Below, in pieces: positions 25,201 to 36,442 of a stretch of 64,000 nucleotides of DNA (its first letter is position 1; each line of letters starts with the position of its first letter). The DNA comes from Climacium dendroides (taxonomy: Eukaryota > Streptophyta > Bryopsida > Hypnales > Climaciaceae): positions 4,898,001-4,962,000 of the forward strand of contig OX467082.1 in assembly GCA_950106755.1 (NCBI GenBank), read 5' to 3'. The notes under the pieces are model-generated. The model was not told the origin of the DNA. It ran no database searches and saw nothing but the letters and a program-made list of their open reading frames with translations. Both the position numbers and the translations under genes were made by a program.

Positions 25201-25689
25201 TACTTGAAATTCAATGGTTCAATTTTTTTAGTAGGTGTCAATTTATACAATCTCAAAAAAATAATTAATATTTTTTAGAATCATATTTTTTGTTGCCCTA
25301 TTTGACATTGAAATTGAAAAAAACCTTATATCTTTTGCAATATTTATCAAAATGACATGAAACAAAGATTCACCAATAGATTATGATGAGAAGCATCCAT
25401 TTAATGCAAAAACTTCAAATTATGAAGTCAGTAGAGCCTACCTAAGTTTCCAAAAAGTCGAAAAAGGGCTCTTTGGTCCTTTAGGGGTTAAAGAGTGTTG
25501 TTACTAATGGTCTTAGGAACAAATTTAGACCTACTTTTAGACCAAATACTCATTACAAACATCGCCCCTAATATCAAGTGTGAACATACCATTTGATGAT
25601 TACAAACATAGGCATATATTAAATTGATTTAACAGAAACACATGTAGAATCACAATGGTCAGCATCAAAACAATCAAACAAAAGATGAG

Positions 25690-27600
25690 GTGTCATTATC
25701 CCCTAAATGCTCAAGGCACCAAATTTTGGTATAGACAAAATTTAGAAGTTAAATAAAACCTAACCAAGTTGCTATTTTTATAGTTTATATTTTTGAAAAA
25801 TATATTTTTAAAGTCTAATTTTCATATCAAAAATTCGATTCTAAAAATGATTGATTATGACTATTCTATTCAAAATTTTGTGCAAAGGTGTCTATTGCAA
25901 TCATGACTTTCTATAGTATTGAAGGCTCTTGGAAATGAGCCTCAAATACACTAGATCTTAGAGGAAAAATCACATTAGAAATTCATTTAAAAAAATTGTA
26001 GAATACTAGAGTAAATTTGAGAAGCCATGAATTGATTGGAGGTATGCATATTAGGCCTTTTGTCCTCATATTTTTTGTGACCAACTTTTTTGATTTGACA
26101 TGTCAAAAGAGGATTGAAAGACTTCAAATCACTTTTGCAATTTGAAGATTAGATTTTTGCCTATTTTGCAAACACCCAAGCCTATAGTATAGGGGGTCAA
26201 AATCAAAGAAATGATCAAATAGTCTAATGTTTTGTAACTAAAGTCTTGTTGCAATTGTTTAAAGCATAGGCTCACAATAATCCACTTTAAAGTCTCTCAT
26301 TCTCTCAATAAACCATTGTTAGTATTTCAACTTCTTTCAAACAATCATAGTCTTGTCATTGCTTATATCTATGCTAATTTGCTTAAAGCCATTTTATCTA
26401 AACAGTGCAACTACAAACTTCTCTCTAGTTCACCATCCAATTACACATTTGCTTTAAGTTGAATACAACTACAAGGCTATCAATTACTGAGATTCTTTCT
26501 CACATTCCTTATCAATCCAAACACATAGATATTAACACAACTTCAAGCTATACTTAGAAGTCACTTATCCAATTCTAAATACATTCACAATTCTCAGTGC
26601 TTACACCATATATATTTTTTACATTTTTAATGTTCAACTTTAAGTCACAATTCAACTTTTGTACATAATATTTAAAGCTCATTCATTAAATATTACACTT
26701 GCTTCAAGCATACACTACACATAGGACTGTTTAAAGCACGTTCAACATATATAAGTTTAAAGTGCTCTCAATTGGTTACAACCATACGATGGAAATTATC
26801 ACAAATATTTGCTTTAAGCTGCAACCCTCTCACATAACAACTACTTCAAGCCTTAATAAATTCACACACTACTTCAAGCTTATCCCTACAAAAAGAATCA
26901 TTCAATCGAATACACACACAAACAACTACTTTAAGCACAAGAAAACAATAATTTCTATTATAGGAAATTCCACACAACATTCAAATAATGCCCAATCATT
27001 GGGACTTAAACTTGAAATGGTACACACAAAAAAAATTGCCCAATTACTAGAACTTAAACTTCAATATATATGCTTAAAGCTTTTATTACACAAATATTAT
27101 TCAACAAAACCACATAAGTATTTCAAAAACTCACACATTGGAAGAGAAGAAAGAGAAAAGAGAATGAGGAAGCGAGAACTACGTATACTTTATCTCTACA
27201 CCTTAAGCATCCTTCTAAATTCACATTGGTTTAACAGTTAAAAAGTCAACAATTGAACACTCTCAAAATCCTATAGTATTCCTCAAATCATTCAACATTT
27301 AAGCTCCTATCACCATGTAATTTTAAAACCAAGTGCACTATAAACTCCATTCACACATCAAAACAAAAAGAAAGCTTTATTTACAATTTTTACACTCACA
27401 TAGTTTTAACACCTTCATGATCAAACATTATAATCTTTCAATCTATAAGTAATGTTGTATTTTCTTTTCCTATGTCTTATGTGATCTCTAATATGTTTAG
27501 TTTGAATATTTATAGTTACAATTCAAAAAAATTAATACAACTTATCAAAATATTGACTTTTTGTTCAATTTAGAGCAAATTCCTAGAAGCTCAAAAAAAG
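25690..27600. repeat. Dispersed repeat, copy A (matches 51890-52830)
   Basis: Segments at 25700-26170 (from CTCAAGGCACC through AAATCACTTTTGCAATT) and 27480-27600 (TTACAATTCAAA, then ACTTATCAAAA, then TTTGTTCAATTTAGA) reappear in the same order and orientation at 51915-52640 and 52720-52830. The middle (about 26170-27480) is largely absent from the other copy. Identity is moderate, judged by eye. Confidence 0.5.
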
Positions 27601-29107
27601 CCTTGGGCATTTAGGGATTAAACAATGTCCAAAGCCCTAAACCCTCAATCCTTAGGTAAGAAGTGTTTTTGATGATACCCTTTGTCTTCATAGCTCAAAG
27701 CTGGACTTAGAAACACTTATTATGAGTATGGAGACTAGTAGATAATGCTAATAATTACATGTTCATAGTGCAATGGTTACTTTGATGTAGAAATTATCTT
27801 AGTTCTTTATATACTATGGCAAAATCTTCATTTGCAAAATATTTGCATTTAAGTTTTTAATTTAAGTTTTTTTTTGAGGATTTTTTTTCCCATCAAACTA
27901 GAAAAAGGGCATTTTGTGCCATAACTTTTGCTTCCAGGCAATGATTGAAATAAAAATTATATTTACAAAAAGCTACTATATTTTTCAATCTTCATCAAAA
28001 TTTCAAAAAATTACAACAAACATTGAGACTATAGGAGCCTACCCAAAATCCATTTTGTCCCCCTAGAGGACAATAGGACTTTAGGGATTAATGTTACTAA
28101 ACTACAATCAATTACTGCCAAATTTTCAACTTCAATAGTTTAGAATAAAAAATCCTCCCAAATCATCCTATGATAAGATGATTCACGGCACAATGACATT
28201 GTGCAACCACAAGATGGACTCACAATTATGAGGGCAACAATATATACTAGATAATGCGCTATCTCGTACAAGAAAAAACCTAAGGGAGAGCTTGGCATGG
28301 TGAGCTCATAGGTATGCTCCTTTATAGAATGCACCCCACACAACACATTTCCTCATTAAGAGCAATCCATTGTCACTCCCATGTTCTTGTGGCAGGATTG
28401 ACCATTGTTGCTCATTTTGCATTCTAATCTTCCCTTGAGAATGCTTGAGTCAATACGAACTACTCTTTACGCAACAACATAGTAGGAGTCTTTAGGATCA
28501 AATTAACCTTGGAATGTCGCTATAGAGACAAAATTTGACTCTTGTATAAAAACACATGCTTGGTAGAGAACGAAAAACAATGATTTGTCATCTAATTTTT
28601 TGTAGTGGTTTGCAAATTTTATCTTCTTGTTATTGAGTTTTTTGAATTATAATTAAAGTATTTTTATATTTAGAAAAATAGGAAGTGTGAGCCACTAAGG
28701 GGCGGTCCACACTATGGCCGTCCAAGTCGAAAGGTTGTGGAAGTGAAAGTCCAAACTTTGGTGAGAGTCCAAAGAAATGGGCAATAAATAGGCTTTAAAA
28801 TTTAGGAATTGGAGCCTTTTGGCCGGCCATAGTATGAAGCCTCCAAAGGCCAAGCCCAAAGTCCAAATGTCACCCGTGTGTCAATTTTTTCAAGCAAAGA
28901 TAAAAAACTTGAGAAAGAAGTCCAAATGGCCTTGGAAAAAAAAAGCACAACACATGTTCTTATCATCAAACAAAGTATATGAAGGATAAAAATGGAATAA
29001 AAGGGTGGCATTGGTCATTGAAGGAAAGTAGAATAAGGGAAGTAGGTTCATTGAATGCTAAGACTCTCCATTATAATGGTGGAGACTAGGTTTCAAACCT
29101 AAAACCT

Positions 29108-29370
29108 AACAGATAACAGATAACCGATAATAGATAACGCATAACTGATAATAGATAACGCATAACCGATAATAGATAACGCATAACCGATAATAGATAA
29201 CCGATAATAGATAACCGATAACGCATAACCGATAACACATAACCGATAACACATAACACATAACTGATAACCGATAACCGATAACACATAACCGATAACA
29301 CATAACTGATAACACATAACACATAACCGATAACACATAACTGATAACACATAACACATAACACATAACA
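29108..29370. repeat. Heptanucleotide minisatellite (NNATAAY)n, about 38 units
   Basis: The tract parses entirely into 7-mers made of a constant ATAAY core and a dinucleotide that is only AG, CG, GC, TG or AC. The triplet AGATAAC GCATAAC CGATAAT forms a 21-bp higher-order unit repeated near the left end; the right end is dominated by ACATAAC. Two AAACCTA words directly precede the tract with the same 7-bp spacing. All three minus-strand frames are open through it because no 7-mer combination makes a stop. Confidence 0.9.
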
Positions 29371-29459
29371 AAGGGAGGTATTCTACTACTACAAATCTAG
29401 TCTAATCTAACGGTTGCAATCTTGTCATTTCTAACATTTTTTTGAAAAAAATTCAACGA

Positions 29460-29516
29460 ACTCTTGACTATAGTTTGGGTCGTTGTTTTTGGCCGACCCA
29501 AACTATAGTCAAGAGT
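29460..29516. repeat. Perfect 23-bp inverted repeat with 11-nt loop
   Basis: The left arm 29460-29482 starts ACTCTTGACTATAG; the right arm 29494-29516 is its exact complement, ending CTATAGTCAAGAGT. The loop (29483-29493) is T/G-rich. It lies inside the Harbinger-like element and could form a cruciform or RNA hairpin. Confidence 0.85.
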
Positions 29517-29697
29517 CTGTCGCGACGCCACTGCCATGTAGGCATTTGTTGCCATGGAGGGTGCCACGAGGGCAATGGACTTTGGACTGTGCCGCCCTAG
29601 TGTGAAGGGCTGAGAGTCCAAATTCTTGGTTCTCTAGAATCTGATTGGTGGAAACCGACAGACTCTTGATTGTGTTGCTAGTGTGAACCACCCCTAA

Positions 29698-31300
29698 TTT
29701 AAAAAAATACCTTTGTATATTTTGACAACTTTGATGTCTTTGCTCTTGATTCACAATTTAGCCACATAAGTGATTTTTTTCAAATTTGATCTCCGCTAGT
29801 GAAATGAAGCTTATTAAGTCTAGATTCACCTCCAATGTGAAAATTTTAAAAATTCCTTAAAATAGATATTTAATTTCAATTTGAACCTTGGCCTATAATT
29901 ATGATCTACTTATTTATTAATTATAGATTGACACAAATATTTTGCTTACACCATAATATTCTATACTATAATATATGCTTATCCTACCTCAACAAAGCTG
30001 CATCAATCCATGCTTATGCTACATATAATCTTTATTGATTGGCCAATCTTTTGACCCCCATCTCTCCATTTATACCCTTAACTTAGCCACAAAGCCTTAA
30101 AGGTCAACAAGAACTATATTTATCTCTCTTTCAATTTTATACACAAAAAATAAAATTTAAAAATATCTCAAAGTACAAAAATAAAATAACTGAGATTTAA
30201 CAATTGTTTAACAAAAGTAATAATGGAGTTTCAAAAAGAATGTCACTCCATTTTCAAGAATTTTAGGATGTATTTAATAATAACTATAACATGTTTTGCA
30301 TGGTCTATTTCAATCAAAGGATTAACCCCTAAAGGACCAAGGCCATTTTTTGCCAAAAAACACTCAAAACTATCATTTCTATAGCAAAGAGCAAAAAAAT
30401 TTGAAAATTGTTTTCTTTTTGCACATCTAACCATAGGACCTTACACTATTCCTTGTTTTGAACTTATTTAGGCATAACTTTTGTTCCAAGGCACCAATTG
30501 AAAAAAATTACATTCCCATGAAGCTAATCAGTTTTTCTATCTTCAAAAAAAGTTTCAAAAAATCATGACAAAAATTCAGCCCATAGGTACTTGCCCCAAA
30601 TTCCATTTGTCCCCCAAAAGGACAATGGTCCTTTAGGGGTTAACCAAACCTTTCAACTAACATTGATGACTAGTATAATTTCTTTCAATATTTAGGCCTA
30701 ATAATACTATTATAATATTGATCAGACTAAAATATTGATCATCAATGAGATCCTCAAAATATTTTTCAAATGTCACTTTTCGACTATCAAATTCCAACAC
30801 ATCCCACTTTCAATAACATCACTAAGGTTGGAGTGGGTTGTTAAAGATTTATGTGCCATTGTTGCTTTACGCAAGGTTGTTTTGGGTAGTCATGAAAGTC
30901 AAGCTTCTTATTGTGAACGCTCTTGTGGTGGTGGAGGGCCCAACAGGGCCTAACAGCTAAAATCTTAGGCGGTTCACTTCTCTTATTATTGTTTGTACAC
31001 CAAAAGAGTACCTTGTCACAATGCCAATGCACCATGCACACTAAAAATAGAGATCTCATTGAAGCCAAGCTAAGAAAATTTCTGTTTTTTTCCAATGGAT
31101 TTGTGGTGCTCCAAGCTCTTACTTTGTAAGTTAAACCCTAATTTTAGAATTCAAGCTTATTTTTAATAAAATTGTTAAATAAAAACTTGAAAGTTTTTAT
31201 TTCATTCTTAACCCTTCAATGGCAACATTCTTTCATACATTTTTGTGTGAATGTTTGCCTTCATGCCATTCCTGAGGTGGGATGTTTTCTCAATTTCCAA
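29698..31300. other. AT-rich spacer with one short TIR element
   Basis: No gene seen. It contains the TTAA-bounded element listed separately (30322-30643). Sequence from about 31100 becomes less AT-rich towards the next gene. Confidence 0.4.
30322..30643. mobile_element. TTAA-bounded MITE-like element with CCCCTAAAGGACCA inverted repeats
   Basis: The left end TTAACCCCTAAAGGACCA and the right end TGGTCCTTTAGGGGTTAA are exact complements over 18 bp including TTAA. TTAA duplication is known for piggyBac-type elements; a TWA-type Harbinger reading (TTA/TAA) is also possible. The interior is non-coding. Its right half resembles 27911-28094, which ends in CTTTAGGGATTAA. Confidence 0.6.
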
Positions 31301-31686
31301 GTTCACATTTCACAGATTGCAGTTTGAAATTGAGAGCTCCCAGTGATGCTATGCTCTATCCCTGAGGAGCAGAGATTCCGACTTGCTTGGCAATATTCCT
31401 GAATCTGCTTGCGATCTCTTTTGTGTTTTGAATCACGATGTCCCCGTTTTCGTTTTCCAGCGTTTGGTTTAGGGTTTGCGCGCTCGAGTCGTGGGAGTGC
31501 AATTGGAGGCATTGTGCCACCTACCAGAAGTTCACTTGATGAAATTGCGCGAAGGTTTGCATTTGTGCAACATTTGAGAAAGCGAGGAAGATCGTATATA
31601 TGGCAGGTGATCAGGAGTGCAGGGTTGCTAAATTTCCCAGAGAATTGCGATTGATTTGGTAGATCGAAGAGTGGTGAAGGTCAAGA

Positions 31687-32756
31687 TGAGTGAGAAGGAA
31701 GAGAAGGCTACTCCGCCTGTGATTCCGACGATTCCGTCTCCACCTACGACTCCGATGAAAGTTTTGGTGCGAGAATTGAAACGAGAGCCAGCGAAACTGG
31801 GTACAGAATCCCACTACTATTGTTGTCTTTGCTGGATTGCTCTCCGTTTCATCGAAATGTGATTGTTGTTCTTGCTGGACTGGAATAGTATCTTCTTGGC
31901 GATGAAAACTCTGAATTCTATGGAATAATGGAAATGAGTTTTTAGTGTTCCACATCTGTGATCCTGCCTCTTACGCAGCTAAGTTCGATTTCAGAAGCAT
32001 TTGTCAGGCTGCCTGTAGTTTCACTGGACATGAACTGGCGAGACAGACATTGACAGGCAAGTATGACAGGTGAACGTTCAGGAAGCGTAACATGGGAGCA
32101 ACCGGCCGCCTGGCAATCGAGGCAGTATCCATTTTGGTACCGGTACAGAGCTGCTTTTGGATCGCTGATCGTCGTCAATGTTTGCATCGGGAGTAAGGTT
32201 TCAACCTACTGTGCTGTTGCTTTGGAGCCTGGATGATTGTCATCATGTTTGCTAGTCTCGCCTGCCAATTCCTGTATTCTATTTGGTTACTTGAGTGTAG
32301 TGGTTCAGAGCTAAATTATTCTTAATGGGCACAAGAAACAACACATCTCTTCTTGATTTCTTGCTCTTAGTTCGAGGTTTGTCAAGAGTTTAGATTGATG
32401 AAGGCAGCTGCCCTTGAATGTGCAGCTTATGTGCTTTTCACTGTCAAACCTAAGCCAAAAGCTTCCAAGAAAGGAAAAACTCCAAGCATGAACAGGTGAG
32501 CAGTTACTTTCTTCTTCAAGAGCATAGGGCACAAATTGGTACCTACTAATCAATGTTCACATAATCCTTTGTTAATTTGGTCTGAGTTTCAATGAGAATA
32601 TTGTGGCTCCTAAGAGCAGCGGATTGAAATGTATGCTTCGCATCGCAGAATGTCCGTCATAGCCTGATACTCTTCTTGGTTTCAATGCAGCGCCAGCGCT
32701 GAAACTGAGGTTCCTGGTTCACAAGAAGGGAATCGGACCGATTAACAAAGTGACCG
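31687..32756 (+). CDS. Small unrecognised plant gene, exon joins uncertain
   Basis: First coding exon from the ATG at 31687 (MSEKEEKATPPVIPTIPSP, then MKVLVRELKREPAKL) to a donor near 31800 (CTGG|GTACAG, phase 1). The last two exons are clearer: about 32370-32492 (acceptor TTGCTCTTAG|TTCGAG; FEVCQEFRLMKAAALECAAY, then VLFTVKPKPKASKKGKTPSM), joined in phase 2 to about 32692-32756 (SASAETEVPGSQEGNRTD, stop). The first donor's phase does not match the 32370 acceptor directly, so either an intermediate exon exists (candidates within 31979-32190) or another donor is used. The product would be a short, basic, Pro-rich protein. No family recognised. Confidence 0.4.
31979..32190 (+). other. Possible internal exon(s) of the 31.7-kb gene
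   Basis: After the acceptor TTACGCAG (31978), a frame in phase with the first exon reads KFDFRSICQAACSFTGHELA up to a stop near 32070. An overlapping second frame reads WEQPAAWQSRQYPFWYRYRA and then a hydrophobic AAFGSLIVVNVCIG before donor GGGAGTAAG|GTTTCA near 32195. Both look protein-like, but I could not connect either to the last exons in phase. Confidence 0.25.
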
Positions 32757-33574
32757 AGGCGGCCGATTAACTAAGTGATCCCGCCGTTTTTTACTGTACC
32801 TCCCAAGATATCAAACTTATGACTCAGACTCTTCAGTCACGAGAACAGTTTTGCGCACATCCTGACCTCTTTAATATTACTCCCTGGGGTCCCCGCAAGT
32901 GGATGTGACATGGTTTGAATGTGAATTTGTTATGACTCTGCTTGAGCCACTGATAGCATGTTGCAGTCCAAGAGGTCTGGATGTATTCATTTGTTCACTT
33001 GAAGAAGCTGTACAGTACAATGGAAAAGGTTTCAGAATGCAGATGTGGAAAATTCTATGCTGGTATAACCTTTGCCTTCAATGGACCACTGCCCCGACAA
33101 GACACCCGGGAGGGCTACATTTCTTCTTAAATAGTTGACACCAAACAACGCTTCTGGTGTGCGAAGATTCCTTACAATTTTCAAATCTGCTAAATACGGA
33201 TCCACATGGTCGACTGAATCCATTTTCATTTCCTTGGAGGAAAGTGATGACAAAGTTAACCCTGCGAGGACAGAGTCCAATGGATCACTTCACTGTTAAC
33301 TGGCGAAACAAAGAGTGAGTGAGTTGACCTAATTGATCCAATAATCAGAGTAATTTGATGACTACCTTGGTCATGGGGGCCGCGTCCTTCCAAGGTTAAG
33401 GTCAAATAGAGGTTTATGGCCAAAACTAAGATTTTGTGTCACAAGCATTTTCATTAAAATCTGGCAGCCTCATAAGATCTTTCACATGTGCATGTTACAA
33501 AAAGAAACTCAATATTTTGCAACTCATTAACTAAATATAGAAATTTGCTGGTCATAACGCTGATGGAAAGTGGA
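32757..33574. other. Intergenic region between convergent genes
   Basis: Probably holds the 3' ends of the plus-strand 31.7-kb gene and the minus-strand ERCC1 gene. No further coding exon recognised. Short open frames at 32899-33138 and 33032-33280 lack family features. Confidence 0.4.
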
Positions 33575-36442
33575 TTATGTGATATCAATAACTTCAACAT
33601 TTACAAGAGTTTCCGTGCTGTTAGTGCACATGTCTTTCATTGATGTCTCTGTTCGTGAACCTACTTTCCGTTTAACTTTAGCATACGCAGTATCCAAAGC
33701 TTTTCGCACAGTAAGGCCTGATTCATCAGCTTTTGATTCACTAGTACCTATTCCAGTGTCAGAAGAATCCACTGGTTTGGTTGAGGAATCAACTGGAGTA
33801 TTCAATTCCGTGTTTGCAGCTTGATTAATCTGTACCACTGCACTATCCAATCGAAGCTGCTTGGTGGTACGTCGAAATGGCTCATGAAAAGCATCGTATA
33901 ATCGTTTAACCTGCAAATGAAAGTCACATCCAGCACTTGAATAACTTGAAGATTCAAAAACCAACATCAATTGTGCCACAAGTAGATTCCATCGAATTAA
34001 GTATTCAGTACATACTGCTAGTCAAATTACTTACTTTTCTTTCACCAATTCCTGGGCAACGTGCCAAATCCTCCATTGAAGCACCAAGTACTCCAGCCAA
34101 AGTCTGCAAGAATAAGAAAAAATTAGTTCAATTTGAACCATCAACTTCAGTTCATAAAACGTCCATGAATACAACACAAACCAGGAGACGACTATAAGAA
34201 AGTGAATATGAACTCACCCCAAACGTAGACCCCAGTGTAAGTACATCCGTCTTGTTGACATGTCTCACTGATTTCAATGCACTGGTCATCTGCATTGAAA
34301 TCAGTAAATACATCACTCGATATCAGAAAAAAACTTCGCAGAAAATGACACTCCGAGAAGAGAACACAAAAACATAGTCAAATAAAGATCGGCGCAAGTA
34401 GAATTATCAATTTCCATGATCACAGAAGCCTGACTTTCAGTAGTAACCTGGTTACCATACCCTGGAGAGATAGTCGTTGTCAGTGCGCTCTTGGATGTTG
34501 TCCGCTGGTTTGTTTTCATACGTTTTCAGTGTCTCCAAATACCTAGCACATTCCTCCAAACTGCCACGACAAGAAACCAAAGATAGGATATCATGATGAC
34601 ATTTGTGAAAGGACAAACGGATGTCACAGAAACTGAGAAAAAGAAGCAAAGGCATGAGCCCTCTGTTAGTACCATCTTACCTCCATGCACAAAGGAGGCT
34701 GCAGTCGTGCAGTAGAGCTGTCTTTATAACCTCATGCAGCGGTTTGATTACATCCTCCTGCATTACCACATTACCAATTTATACATGGTGAGAAAAAGAT
34801 TAACACTTGCTTCGCACTACAAGAAAATTAACCCTCAGTGGCATTCCAGAAACCCTCGAAGCGGTAAAATTGGCAAGATCTAAGTTAGAAACTGCCTTAA
34901 GCGGCATTACAATTGGCAGGGTTTTAAAAACCTAGGTTTTCTACTAGACTGACTTCAGTCCATAACGAGCACCAATCAGAATCTGAATGGATCAGAGATA
35001 CGATTTGATGCACCGCTATTGTACCCTACCAAGAATTGATTAGCTCACCAAGTCAACGTGGCAAAGAACCACTCGCAGCCGGAACCCTTTCTGCAGCTCC
35101 CGGATTCGAAAATAGAGATAATCGGGATGAAGTAGATGATAACGCAAACTGGGTGACACAAAAAAAAAACTCAGTTTTGAGCAACCAGAGTTTGAGGCAT
35201 CCTACCTGTATAACTTAGCAAGCCTCTAGCAATGCAATGGAAGACGGGCGCTGACCAAGAAAACCGTAATCTAAACAAGTTCAAAAACACTGGAAGGACC
35301 TGATGTAAAGAGCACAAGTCGTTTGGCCAAGCAGATAGTCGGGTACAATATCGCCGTACACCCATCGAACGTTCCGGATATATTTCAGCACAGGATTACC
35401 TGTCTGCAAGTAAATTAGTTTCAACATTGATGTCTTTCAACAATGTAGCTTAAATCAAATGATCAAGTTCCTTCAAACGGCCAAAGAGTACACATCCTCG
35501 AGTAAAGCATTAAATTTTTTTTTACCTTCCTGAAATTGCAATTCAAATGAGAGATTTCGAATGACGGAGATACAATGGCAAGAAAATCAACCTGGCGACG
35601 GTTGACCAAAATTGCATTACGCGCCTGCGAGGAAACACTTGGCAGAGGCCTGTACAATTATCAATGGCAAAACAATGTATGACTGATAATCTTCTACTCC
35701 TTGCAACAGCTTCTATTCTAACGAAATCTCCAAATATCCAAGGTCAATCCCACCATCCTGCGTGACCTCGTCATCCTAGCATGATCTTCCTTTACCGGAA
35801 AAATTCTATTCCAGTTAAATGAGTGAAACCCTATCTGCTGATCAGAATTTCGTGAACCGAGAACGTTACTGTAGATATTTATTAATTTTAAGGACTTCGT
35901 AAGAATCCATAATCGGCTACCATATAGGAACTCCATATAATAAACATTGCTTTCGGCAGTAGCACAGTGGGAAACGTTTCCTGGACTGGATCGTCAATTG
36001 AACAAAATAGACCAATTTCCATTGCGCAATCCAATCTCTCCGTCCCGTGATAAAAAGAATCACCAGGTTCTCATTATCAGATTAAGCCTCTTATGAAACA
36101 AGAAAAATTTACGTACTCTTGGGGCTTAGGTCCAACTCCGCTTCCGGGATCAGCTCCCGAGGACGACGGGGCAGGGGCAGCCGGAGCCGGAGCCGGAGGA
36201 GGTGGGGTGTAGAACTCTGTCTGTCTCACAAAAGAGAATGCCTCCGTGAACGAACTCGCTACTCTCCCTTGTGGCTGTTGCTCGTAGCTCGTAGCTCCCT
36301 CTCCAGATGGAGTCCCCGCAGGACTAGAAGAAGGGCGGAAGAACGAGGGCGGAGGTTGAGCCCGAGAATTCTCCGACACTTGTGCGTGCGAAGGGATATG
36401 CAACAACGGCCTCGCCCGTGGCTCCTCCTCCCCTGCTCCCAT
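33575..36442 (-). CDS. ERCC1: DNA excision repair protein ERCC1
   Basis: Partner of XPF in the structure-specific nuclease that cuts 5' of lesions in nucleotide excision repair, also used in crosslink and recombination repair. Nine exons join in phase: 36442-36113, 35624-35592, 35403-35300, 35148-35049, 34757-34681, 34560-34461, 34289-34218, 34103-34035, 33910-33575; 406 residues. The N-terminus is Pro/Ser-rich. The central nuclease-like domain is well conserved: [78 protein letters not shown]. Two helix-hairpin-helix motifs follow ([34 protein letters not shown]). After HEPF come about 95 acidic/Ser-rich residues; I recall plant ERCC1 being about 400 residues, so this tail is probably normal. 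The start is the first in-frame ATG. A CACTA-type transposon end sits in intron 4. Confidence 0.93.
34815..34947. mobile_element. CACTA-type (En/Spm) MITE remnant in an ERCC1 intron
   Basis: The left end CACTACAAGAAAA (34815-34827) is the canonical plant CACTA terminal sequence. Sub-terminal words follow (AAGCGGTAAAATTGGCAAG and AAGCGGCATTACAATTGGCA), the short-repeat pattern usual for this superfamily. A matching right end is not intact; the closest is TTTTCTACTAG (34937-34947). It lies wholly within the intron 34758-35048, so ERCC1 coding is unaffected. Confidence 0.55.

Larger units (their letters stand above)
21180..28698. other. Long AT-rich spacer, no gene seen
   Basis: About 7.5 kb without a convincing gene. 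It holds a degenerate ~100-bp tandem repeat (21945-22260), a dispersed repeat shared with about 51.9-52.8 kb (25690-27600), and lone ends of a TTAA-bounded element family (CCTTTAGGGGTTAA near 25490; ATTTAGGGATTAA near 27625; CTTTAGGGATTAA near 28090). The longest open frame, plus strand 26762-27241, is Thr/Asn/Lys/His-rich and resembles translated AT-rich repeat. No reverse transcriptase, integrase or transposase motif was recognised. Confidence 0.5.
28699..29694. mobile_element. PIF/Harbinger-like non-autonomous element
   Basis: The left end GGGGCGGTCCACACTA is preceded by TAA (28696-28698). The right end, read inward on the minus strand, is GGGGTGGTTCACACTA and is flanked by TAA (29695-29697). 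A 3-bp TWA target duplication with GG-starting terminal inverted repeats is the known pattern of PIF/Harbinger and Tourist-type MITEs. The 996-bp interior has no transposase. It carries a heptamer minisatellite and a nested inverted-repeat structure towards the right end. A second inverted pair, CAAGAGTCTGTCG (29510-29522) and its complement (29657-29669), lies inside. Confidence 0.65.

Noticed and set aside
26762..27241. Plus-strand 159-codon frame
   Set aside because: Composition (Thr, Asn, Lys, His, Ile) follows local AT-rich repeats; it lies within a dispersed repeat, and no transposon protein motif is visible.
29091..29108. Telomere-like AAACCTA words suggesting an interstitial telomere
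   Set aside because: Only two imperfect copies, not the canonical plant AAACCCT; noted only as a possible ancestor of the heptamer array.
29086..29371. Three overlapping minus-strand open frames of 86-92 codons, hydrophobic VIGYVLSV-like repeats
   Set aside because: They are open only because the 7-bp unit contains no stop in any minus-strand frame; there is no start context, splice support or family resemblance.
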